Part shown: piece by piece, positions 27,441 through 33,951 of the stretch
How the letters are laid out: every line of letters starts with the position of its first letter
Position numbering within the stretch: the stretch's first letter is position 1
Source of the DNA: an uncultured Oscillospiraceae bacterium
GTDB lineage: Bacteria > Bacillota > Clostridia > Oscillospirales > Oscillospiraceae
DNA: 33,951 bases
NCBI GenBank assembly: GCA_905233785.1
Contig: CAJOCV010000001.1
Coordinates: 1-33,951 of the forward strand
Direction of reading: 5' to 3'
Made by a program: the position numbers and the translations under genes
The notes under the pieces: generated by a model
Seen by the model: the letters and a program-made list of their open reading frames with translations, nothing else
Told to the model about the DNA's origin: nothing
The model's database searches: none

Positions 27441-28641
27441 GCTTTATTTCCTCCAACAACTGTATCAATATATTTGCAAAGTGTTCGGGATCGCCGTTAT
27501 TCTCGATCACCCGGTCACAGTGCTTGCGATAATAGGAATCCGGCTTCTGCGCCTTCACGCGCAAAAGCGCCGCCTCGCGGGAAACGCCGTCGCGCGCCAT
27601 GATGCGCTGCACCCGCGTCTGCTCGTCGGCAAGCACCCCGATCGTGAGATCGCAGCGCTCAGCAAGGCCGCTGGAGACAAGCTCCACCGCGTCCAGCGCG
27701 GCAAGGCGCCCGCCCTCCATGGCAAAGGCGCGCAGGCGGCGCTCGATCTCCCGTAAGATAAAGCGGTGCGTAATGCCGTTGAGCGCCTCCAGCTTCTCCG
27801 CGTCGGAAAAGACGATCGCGCCCAGCGCCTTGCGGTCAAGCACGCCATCCTTCACCGTACCGGGAAAGGCCTCCCCGATCGCGTCCGGCAGCGCCGTGTC
27901 GCTATGCAGCAGCTCGTGGTACACCGCGTCGCAGTCGAGCACCAGCGCGCCGCGCTTTCGCAGCAGGGAGAGCGCCGTGGTCTTGCCCGCGCCGCTGGGT
28001 CCCGTGAGGCCGATGACGCGCAGACCGTCTGCCAGCGCCGCCTCGATCTCCTCCCGCGGCAGCGCCCCCTGCCGCAGCACGCGGTAGGGCGTTCTGCTCA
28101 TGTCCAGGATCGTGGACTCTCTGCCGAGGCCGCAGGTGCCGCCGTCGATGACCGCGTCGATCACGCCGTCAAAGTAGGCGTATACCTCCTGCGCTGTTTT
28201 GGGGCTGGGCTGCCCGCTGGGATTTGCCGAGGGCGCGGCAAAGGGGATGCCCGCAAGCCGGAGCGCTTCGAGCGTCATGGCGTGATCCGGGCAACGCAGC
28301 GAAACGGTATCGCCGCCGGCGCGCACGATCTCCGGCACGACCTCGCATTTCGCCTTGAGCACGATGCTCAAGGGGCCGGGCCAGAAGCGCGCCGCGAGCG
28401 CTCTCGCGCTCTCCGGCACGTCCTCGCAGTATTTTTCCATCTCCCCGGCGTCGTGCACCATCAGGGCAAGGGGTTTGATCTCCGGCCTGCCCTTGACCTC
28501 ATAGATGCGCCGCACGGCGTTTTCATCCAGCCCGTTTCCCGCAAGCCCGTACACGGTCTCCGTCGGAACGCCGACAAGCCCTCCGCCGCGCAGGATCCGG
28601 GCGGCTTCACCCAGATTTTCAGCGATAATCTTTGTTTTCAT
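27433..28641 (-). CDS. Fusion protein: L-threonylcarbamoyladenylate synthase (Sua5/YwlC/TsaC) + dephospho-CoA kinase (CoaE)
   Basis: N-terminal half LRGGGLVGVPTETVYGLAGNGLDENAVRRIYEVKGRPEIKPLALMV...FAAPSANPSGQPSPKT (YrdC/Sua5). C-terminal half VIGLTGPSGAGKTTALSLLRKRGALVLDCDAVYHELL...GITHRFILREIERRL (CoaE P-loop kinase). No stop between them. Confidence 0.92.
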   Translation of the reverse strand: MKTKIIAENLGEAARILRGGGLVGVPTETVYGLAGNGLDENAVRRIYEVKGRPEIKPLALMVHDAGEMEKYCEDVPESARALAARFWPGPLSIVLKAKCEVVPEIVRAGGDTVSLRCPDHAMTLEALRLAGIPFAAPSANPSGQPSPKTAQEVYAYFDGVIDAVIDGGTCGLGRESTILDMSRTPYRVLRQGALPREEIEAALADGLRVIGLTGPSGAGKTTALSLLRKRGALVLDCDAVYHELLHSDTALPDAIGEAFPGTVKDGVLDRKALGAIVFSDAEKLEALNGITHRFILREIERRLRAFAMEGGRLAALDAVELVSSGLAERCDLTIGVLADEQTRVQRIMARDGVSREAALLRVKAQKPDSYYRKHCDRVIENNGDPEHFANILIQLLEEIKHG

Positions 28642-29711
28642 CCGTTCTCCGTCTGATTTGCCAGCCTCTCGGCCTGGTCGTGGGTAATGAGCGCGTCGAT
28701 CACCGGGTCGAGATCGCCGTTGAGGACGCTTGCGAGGCTGAAGCTGCGGCTCTCGCCCTCGAGGCGGTGATCCACCACGAGGTTGTCTTTATAGCGGTAG
28801 GTACGCACACGTTCGCTGCGCTCCCCGGAACCGACCTGGCTCTTTCGCTCCTCCGCCACGGCTGCGGCCTGGTTTTGCCGCTCCCGCTCGTAGAGCTTGG
28901 CGCGCAGGATCTGCATGGCGCGATCCTTGTTTTTATACTGGCTGCGCTCGTCCTGGCACTCCACCACCAGCCCCGTGGGCAGATGGGTGATGCGGATGGC
29001 GCTCTCGGTTTTGTTGACATGCTGCCCGCCCGCGCCGGAGGAACGGTAGGTGTCGATCCTGAGATCGTTGGGCTCGAGCTTGAAGTCTACTTCCTCCACC
29101 TCCGGCAGCACGGCCACGGTGGCGGTGGAGGTGTGGATGCGCCCGGCGGACTCCGTCACAGGTACGCGCTTGACGCAGTGCACCCCGGCCTCAAACTTGA
29201 GGCGCGACCAGGCGCCCTCTCCCTCGATGACGAAGCTGCACTCCTTGACGCCGCCGAGTTCCGTCTCGTTGAGGTTTGCGATCTCGATTTTCCAGCCTCT
29301 GGACTCCGCGTACATGCTGTACATGCGGTAGAGATCGGCGGCAAAAAGCATCGCCTCTTCCCCGCCGACGCCGCCGCGGATCTCCATGATGACGTTCTTG
29401 CTGTCGTTGGGATCCTTCGGCAGCAGGAGGATCCTGATTTCCCGCTCCAGGCGTGAAAGCTCCTCCCTCGCCTGCTGCAGCTCTTCCTGCGCAAGCTCGC
29501 GCATCTCGGGGTCGTTCAAAAGCTCCTTGGCACCCTCCAGATCGCACCGCGCCTTCTCATAAGCCTGATAAGCCTCCGCCAACGGGCGTTTTTCGCGCGC
29601 TTCCCGGTCGCATCTGGCGTAGAGCGCGGGGTCGGCGTAGGTCGCCGGCTCCTCCATACGGCGCAAAAGCTCGTCGTATTGATTTTTCACCCGTCTGAGT
29701 CTTTCGAGCAT
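28638..29711 (-). CDS. prfA: Peptide chain release factor 1
   Basis: RVPVTESAGRIHTSTATVAVLPE (PxT recognition motif as PVT), SSGAGGQHVNKTESAIRITHLPTGLVV (GGQ). ATG start at 29711 preferred over the TTG at 29723. Confidence 0.96.
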   Translation of the reverse strand: MLERLRRVKNQYDELLRRMEEPATYADPALYARCDREAREKRPLAEAYQAYEKARCDLEGAKELLNDPEMRELAQEELQQAREELSRLEREIRILLLPKDPNDSKNVIMEIRGGVGGEEAMLFAADLYRMYSMYAESRGWKIEIANLNETELGGVKECSFVIEGEGAWSRLKFEAGVHCVKRVPVTESAGRIHTSTATVAVLPEVEEVDFKLEPNDLRIDTYRSSGAGGQHVNKTESAIRITHLPTGLVVECQDERSQYKNKDRAMQILRAKLYERERQNQAAAVAEERKSQVGSGERSERVRTYRYKDNLVVDHRLEGESRSFSLASVLNGDLDPVIDALITHDQAERLANQTENG

Positions 29712-29746
29712 AGGCTTCTCCAAGCAAGCAGTTTTGCAAGCCTTCC

Positions 29747-29764
29747 GCTCTCCTCGCGGAGAGC
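29747..29764. repeat. 7-bp perfect hairpin in the region upstream of prfA
   Basis: GCTCTCC tcgc GGAGAGC. Confidence 0.6.
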
Positions 29765-29836
29765 CGAACGGTTACGCGATTTTAACTAAGGTATTCTACC
29801 ACACTCTGCGTGCGCTGTAAATGATAAAAAACTGTA

Positions 29837-31033
29837 TTATTCCAGAATTGTGGGCCCAAGGCGCCAGTCCATACCGGGTTTTCGCTCATCCCTGCCGGGA
29901 TAGGCGAGTGCGTAGAAGTCGTGGGCATCCGCCCCGAGGCCGAAGATCCCTTGGCAATTTCCCGGAAGCTGTCTGACCGCTGCGGGCTTGGTCAGGATTG
30001 GAAGCTCCCCTTTTCCGCTGCGCTCACGCAGCAGCTCACGTCCCTTTCCGTTTGCGGCAAGCACACGGGCGTAGGGCGGCGCCCCCTCGCTCATCCCCGC
30101 CCTCACGCCGAGGCAGGCGCAGAGGCAGAGGCGGCGGATGCGCGCAAGCGGATAGCGCTTGCTCTGCGCGGCGGCGAGGATCGCGTCATAGCTTGTCTCC
30201 CGGTGTATGGCCTGATACAAGCGCTCCCCCAGGCCGTCCCCGGCGTCGGGGAGGGAGCGGAAGTACGCCTCGTCAAACAGGCGCAGGCGGCTCAGGATCG
30301 CGGTTTCAAAGTTTGTCATGCCCCGCACTTCCCGTCCGAGCCGCCGCTCGTTTTCATAGACCGCGAGCGCCTCCTGCGGCACGTCCCCGCCGATCGCCCG
30401 CCCCGAGAACAGCAGCCGCCGGATCTCAGAGGCCGATCGCAGGCCGGGTCTTCCCTCGCCGTCGTGCGCGCTGCCCATACGCCGAATGGCGACAGGCTCG
30501 ATGTGCAGGCGCAGGTCGTAAATCGCCTTGCAGTACTCAACGCCGAGAATGTCATTGGGGTTTTTGAGCATTCTCCCCTGCTCTCCGAGCCGCGCTTCCA
30601 TTACAGTCTGACGGGCTGCGGCATACGAAAGCTGAGGCTCTTTTTTGAGAAGCGCCTTGATCTGCTCCTTTGTCTCGGCGGCAAGCAGCGCTTCGGCCAG
30701 CCTTTCCAGCGCTTCCACATCCCCGCTCTCGCTGCCGAAAGCCAAATGCTGCGCCCCAAAGGCCGCGAGCAGCCCCACGGCGCCGCGGGCGAAGCCCTCC
30801 GCCGACGAGAGGCACCAGGGCAGCGGCAGCTCCAGCACGAGGTCGGCGCCGCAGCGGCAGGCGGCCTCGGCGCGGGCAAACTTGGAATAGACCGCCGCCT
30901 CCCCGCGCTGCACGAAGTCCCCGGACATGACGCAGACCACGCCCGCGTCCGGGTCGATCTCCTGCAGGGCGCGGCCGAGCTGCCACGCATGACCGTTGTG
31001 AAAGGGGTTATATTCACAGACAATACCGATCAT
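29837..31033 (-). CDS. tmcAL: tRNA(Met) cytidine acetate ligase-like nucleotidyltransferase (TmcAL/YlbM)
   Basis: [58 protein letters not shown]; HxGH nucleotidyltransferase motif. Confidence 0.93.
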   Translation of the reverse strand: MIGIVCEYNPFHNGHAWQLGRALQEIDPDAGVVCVMSGDFVQRGEAAVYSKFARAEAACRCGADLVLELPLPWCLSSAEGFARGAVGLLAAFGAQHLAFGSESGDVEALERLAEALLAAETKEQIKALLKKEPQLSYAAARQTVMEARLGEQGRMLKNPNDILGVEYCKAIYDLRLHIEPVAIRRMGSAHDGEGRPGLRSASEIRRLLFSGRAIGGDVPQEALAVYENERRLGREVRGMTNFETAILSRLRLFDEAYFRSLPDAGDGLGERLYQAIHRETSYDAILAAAQSKRYPLARIRRLCLCACLGVRAGMSEGAPPYARVLAANGKGRELLRERSGKGELPILTKPAAVRQLPGNCQGIFGLGADAHDFYALAYPGRDERKPGMDWRLGPTILE

Positions 31034-31055
31034 TGTTGCTTTCTCCAAAAAATAC

Positions 31056-31083
31056 TTGCGTTTTTCACGATTTGTATTAGAAT
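31056..31083 (+). promoter_or_regulatory. Putative promoter for ackA
   Basis: TTGCGT (31056-31061) - 16 nt - TAGAAT (31078-31083); purine-rich Shine-Dalgarno GAAAGGAAAG before ATG 31146. Confidence 0.45.
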
Positions 31084-31145
31084 ATCAGCAGGGTTATTTT
31101 ATCTTTTTTGCCATCCATCACAAGAGAAAGGAAAGAATTCGATCC

Positions 31146-32342
31146 ATGAAAATTCTTGTCATCAACGCAGGCAGCTCCTCCCTCAAGTATCAGCTCATTG
31201 ATATGGAGACCGAGGCCGTTATGGCCAAGGGTCTGTGTGAGCGTATCGGCATCGACGGTCACCTCAAGCACACCCCGCTCGTGGGCGGCAAGCCCGTCTT
31301 CAACGAGGACGTTCCCATGCCCACCCATTCCGAGGCCATTGCCGCCGTCATCGACAAGCTCACGAGCGCCGAGTACGGCGTCGTCGGCTCCATGAAGGAG
31401 ATCGACGCGGTGGGGCACCGCGTGGTGCACGGCGGTGAAAAATTCGCCTCCTCCGTAAGGATCGACGATGCGGTCATCGCCGCCATCGAAGAATGCATCC
31501 CCTTCGCGCCTCTGCACAATCCCGCGAACATCACCGGCATCAACGCCTGCAAGGCCGTCATGGGCGACGTGCCCATGGTCGCCGTGTTTGATACCGCCTT
31601 CCACCAGACCATGCCCGGCAAGGCCTATATGTACGCCGTGCCCTATGAGTACTACGAGAACGACGGCATCCGCCGCTACGGCTTCCATGGCACCTCCCAC
31701 CGCTACGTTTCCGCCCGCTGCGCGGAGCTGATGGGCAAACCCATCGAGGAGCTCAAGATCGTCTCCTGCCATATGGGCAACGGCTCCTCCATCGCCGCCA
31801 TCGACCATGGCAAGTGCGTGGACACCTCCATGGGCTTCACCCCGCTGGTGGGTCTGCCGATGGGCACCCGTTGCGGCGATCTGGACGCGGGCGTCATCCA
31901 GTTCATCATGAACAAGTACGGCTACTCGATCGACGAGATGCTGAACATCCTCAACAAGAAGTCCGGCGTGCTGGGCGTGTCCGGCGTGTCCTCCGACTTC
32001 CGCGATCTCGACAACGCCGCCGCCGAGGGCAATGAACGCGCCCGCCTCGCGCTGGATATGTTCCAGTACTGGGTGGCGAAGGTCGCCGGCTCCTATGTCG
32101 CCGCCATGAACGGCGTGGACGCCATCGTCTTCACCGCCGGCGTCGGTGAGAACAGCAAGGAGACCCGCGCCGCCATCGCCAAGTATTTCGGCTACCTCGG
32201 CGTCACCATTGACGAGGCCGCGAACGCCAAGCGCGGCGAGGACGTGATGATCTCCACGCCCGACTCCAAGGTCAAGGTCTTTGTCATCCCCACCAACGAA
32301 GAGCTGGTCATCGCCCGCGATACCCGCGACATCGTCGGCTGA
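31146..32342 (+). CDS. ackA: Acetate kinase
   Basis: [23 protein letters not shown] ... [19 protein letters not shown] ... [11 protein letters not shown] ... FTAGVGENS. Confidence 0.98.
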   Translation: MKILVINAGSSSLKYQLIDMETEAVMAKGLCERIGIDGHLKHTPLVGGKPVFNEDVPMPTHSEAIAAVIDKLTSAEYGVVGSMKEIDAVGHRVVHGGEKFASSVRIDDAVIAAIEECIPFAPLHNPANITGINACKAVMGDVPMVAVFDTAFHQTMPGKAYMYAVPYEYYENDGIRRYGFHGTSHRYVSARCAELMGKPIEELKIVSCHMGNGSSIAAIDHGKCVDTSMGFTPLVGLPMGTRCGDLDAGVIQFIMNKYGYSIDEMLNILNKKSGVLGVSGVSSDFRDLDNAAAEGNERARLALDMFQYWVAKVAGSYVAAMNGVDAIVFTAGVGENSKETRAAIAKYFGYLGVTIDEAANAKRGEDVMISTPDSKVKVFVIPTNEELVIARDTRDIVG

Positions 32343-32348
32343 TGAGGC

Positions 32349-32382
32349 AGTTAGTGGCCAGTGGTCAGTGGTCAGTGGCCAG
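32349..32382. repeat. TGGTCAGTGGCCAG-family short repeat array
   Basis: gttagtggccagtggtcagtggtcagtggccag; same words as at 3070-3147. Confidence 0.7.
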
Positions 32383-32400
32383 AGGATCCCGTCGATCCCC

Positions 32401-32595
32401 GCCGTAGGGGCGGCTATCAGCCGCCCGCGCGGAACAAGTTTATAAAATGCGACAATCTCCGGCGAATGCGGGTCAAATCTGTATTCGCCGGAGATTTGTT
32501 ATGGTTTATTCTATTGGCTGCCGGAAGGGGAAAGCCCCTTCCCTGCGGGCAGGATGCAAAACACGGGCCGCCGAGGGCGTCGGCCCCTACGGGTG
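32401..32595. repeat. Cluster of palindromes bounded by inverted CCGTAGGGGC / GCCCCTACGG
   Basis: Hairpins GGGCGGCT/AGCCGCCC (32408-32415/32419-32426), AATCTCCGGCGAAT/ATTCGCCGGAGATT (32454-32467/32483-32496), GGAAGGGG/CCCCTTCC (32523-32530/32535-32542). Confidence 0.6.
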
Positions 32596-32604
32596 GAATA
32601 GCGT

Positions 32605-33525
32605 TCAGGTGCCCGCCTGGCCGCCTTCGTTGCCGGTTCCGCCGCCTTCGTTGCCGGTTCCGCCGCCTTCGTTGCCGGTTCCAGTACCCTCACCGGTGCC
32701 GGTTCCAGTGCCTTCACCGGTGCCGGTTCCAGTGCCTTCACCGGTGCCGGTTCCAGTGCCTTCACCGGTGCCGGTTCCAGTGCCTTCACCGCTGCCGGTC
32801 TGGCCGCCGCCCTGTTCCGGGCTCACGCTCGGCGACGGGGACGGGCTCACGCTCGGCGACGGGGACGGGCTGGGGCTGGCCTTGGGCGCCTTGGGATAGG
32901 GCACCACGCGGATCAGCGCGCCGTCGGAGGCCACCATGCCGCCGTCGGCGTCAGTAAAGAGGCAGACGGCATACCAACCGTTGAGCTCGATGGGGATATT
33001 CCGGATACGCAGCTTCACGCCGTCGCCGTCCGTGGCAACCAGACCGGGAAACTCGGAATTCAGGTTTGCCGCGTTCCACACCACCTCGCGCGTGTAGTCC
33101 GGGGAGACAAAGCGCCATTCGTAGGTGACAACATTATTGGCCTTGACCGTGAAAAGGGTCTTCTCGCCGGTGTAAACGCTCTCACCGCCGGGGTGCTTCG
33201 TGATTTTGATGACCTTGGAGGTGTTGATTTTGATAAAACGGGCGGGGTCAGGCGTCGGCTCCGGCGTCGGAATCGGGGTCGGCTCCGGCGTCGGAATCGG
33301 GGTCGGCTCCGGCGTGGGTTCCGGTGTGGAGATGAGGGTTTCCGGTGTCGGAAGCGTCGTCTCCGGTGTTGGAATCGGGGTCGGCGAAGCGACAACGACC
33401 ATCTCCGGCACCACAGTCGGAACGGGCGCGGCCGTAGGTGCCGCCTGGCTTGCGGGTCTGATCGAGCAGGCGCAGAGAACCAACACCAGACTCAGGATCA
33501 GCAGCGAAAGATGCAGCTTTTTCAT
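32605..33525 (-). CDS. Secreted lipoprotein with PTP-rich linker, Ig-like-type central domain and Gly/Thr/Glu tandem repeats at the C-terminus
   Basis: MKKLHLSLLILSLVLVLCAC signal peptide with lipobox LCA-C; PTPEPTPIPTP repeats; YEWRFVSPDYTREVVW...LRIRNIPIELNGWYAVCLFTDADG; SPSPSPSV; (GTGTGTGE)n(GGTGNEG)n. Confidence 0.82.
   Translation of the reverse strand: MKKLHLSLLILSLVLVLCACSIRPASQAAPTAAPVPTVVPEMVVVASPTPIPTPETTLPTPETLISTPEPTPEPTPIPTPEPTPIPTPEPTPDPARFIKINTSKVIKITKHPGGESVYTGEKTLFTVKANNVVTYEWRFVSPDYTREVVWNAANLNSEFPGLVATDGDGVKLRIRNIPIELNGWYAVCLFTDADGGMVASDGALIRVVPYPKAPKASPSPSPSPSVSPSPSPSVSPEQGGGQTGSGEGTGTGTGEGTGTGTGEGTGTGTGEGTGTGTGEGTGTGNEGGGTGNEGGGTGNEGGQAGT
32624..32796. repeat. In-frame coding minisatellites: about 3 x 21 bp and 5 x 24 bp
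   Basis: 21-bp unit gccttcgttgccggttccgcc (about 32624-32686) and 24-bp unit ggttccagtgccttcaccggtgcc starting at 32677, 32701, 32725, 32749 and 32773. Confidence 0.9.
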
Positions 33526-33562
33526 GCTTTGGTTTGCTCCTCTCTAAAATATAATACAACAC

Positions 33563-33589
33563 AAAAAGCGCGCAGCCGAAGCCGCGCGC
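33563..33589 (-). terminator. Intrinsic terminator with cUUCGg tetraloop (minus strand)
   Basis: Minus strand GCGCGCGGC TTCG GCTGCGCGC followed by TTTTTGTG. Confidence 0.75.
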
Positions 33590-33612
33590 CAAAAACGCAC
33601 AGCCCAATCTGC

Positions 33613-33720
33613 TGCTACACAAACTTTCGACAATCACAGAGAATGCCAAAACGGAGAGTGCGTTTTTAACTGGATAAAAACGCATTCTATGCAACCATCG
33701 AATATAAAGTTTGTGTAGCA
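33613..33720. mobile_element. MITE-like element: 108 bp with 15-bp perfect terminal inverted repeats and nested internal palindrome
   Basis: TGCTACACAAACTTT (33613-33627) / AAAGTTTGTGTAGCA (33706-33720); inner GAGTGCGTTTTTA (33656-33668) / TAAAAACGCATTC (33675-33687). Confidence 0.6.
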
Positions 33721-33813
33721 AGTTTATTCTACCATATCACGCAAGCAATTGCAAGTATTTTGTCATGCTTGTTCTTTCAGATCGCCGGCGGCGCCGCCCG
33801 GGTCGCTTTTCTG

Positions 33814-33951
33814 TTATTCCTGCTTGGGTTCGGGGTTTTCCTCTTTGTTTTCTTCCTGCTGTTGCGCGGCTACGCTTGTCTGCGTTTCATCAGGCGGTGT
33901 TTCTTCCTCTGTGTCAGGCGTCGGGCTCGCCGTCGCCTCGACAGTCACGGT
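33814..33951 (-). CDS. C-terminal end of a Pro/Glu/Thr-rich protein (partial, runs off right edge)
   Basis: Minus-strand open frame TVTVEATASPTPDTEEETPPDETQTSVAAQQQEENKEENPEPKQE followed by TAA. Confidence 0.55.
   Translation of the reverse strand, partial: TVTVEATASPTPDTEEETPPDETQTSVAAQQQEENKEENPEPKQE

Noticed and set aside
26136-27602. 488-aa plus-strand ORF
   Set aside because: Exact antisense shadow of the M18 aminopeptidase; H/A/L/G-rich, no motif.
29921-31201. 426-aa plus-strand ORF
   Set aside because: Antisense to tmcAL and runs into the ackA leader; no protein-like features.
31077-31808. 243-aa minus-strand ORF opposite ackA
   Set aside because: Compositionally odd (VDGGDGGA...) shadow of a highly conserved enzyme.
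32677-32796. CRISPR-like repeat array
   Set aside because: Repeats are contiguous 24-bp in-frame coding units with no spacers; they encode GTGTGTGE.
33242-33330. Regular 24-bp repeats as regulatory iterons
   Set aside because: They encode the EPTPIPTP linker in frame within the lipoprotein gene.

Overview
The window is a high-GC, Clostridia/Oscillospiraceae-like chromosomal segment; the taxonomy is inferred from gene content and style only. Its core is a roughly 19 kb, almost entirely minus-strand exopolysaccharide/capsule (Wzx/Wzy-type) operon at about 24408 down to 5626. A good sigma-A-like promoter precedes it at about 24540-24568. In transcription order the operon encodes: a CapD/PglF-type nucleotide-sugar 4,6-dehydratase, an initiating sugar-phosphate transferase, an SDR epimerase/reductase, three GT2s, a Wzy-like polymerase, RmlA, RmlC, RmlB, RmlD, a GT2, an FdtA/QdtA-like cupin isomerase, an FdtB/QdtB-like aminotransferase, an acyltransferase-3, a GNAT, a GT4, a GT2 and a Wzx flippase. 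A convergent plus-strand Wzz-like gene (4103-5533) closes the locus. Flanking housekeeping genes are ftsK/spoIIIE (partial), uppP and a tepA-like ClpP-fold protease on the left. On the right are an M18 aminopeptidase, a Sua5-CoaE fusion, prfA, tmcAL, ackA and a repeat-rich lipoprotein. An O-antigen-ligase-family protein sits at the end of the prfA/sua5-coaE/M18 gene string. The points most worth a second look are: the Sua5-CoaE fusion; a Wzz protein with an apparently degenerate BY-kinase-like C-terminus; a likely dTDP-3-amino-3,6-dideoxyhexose branch using a GNAT; an intergenic insertion that seems to clip the SDR gene; and several palindromic/MITE-like intergenic elements. I saw no clearly unprecedented defence or mobile system, no CRISPR array and no tRNA/rRNA.
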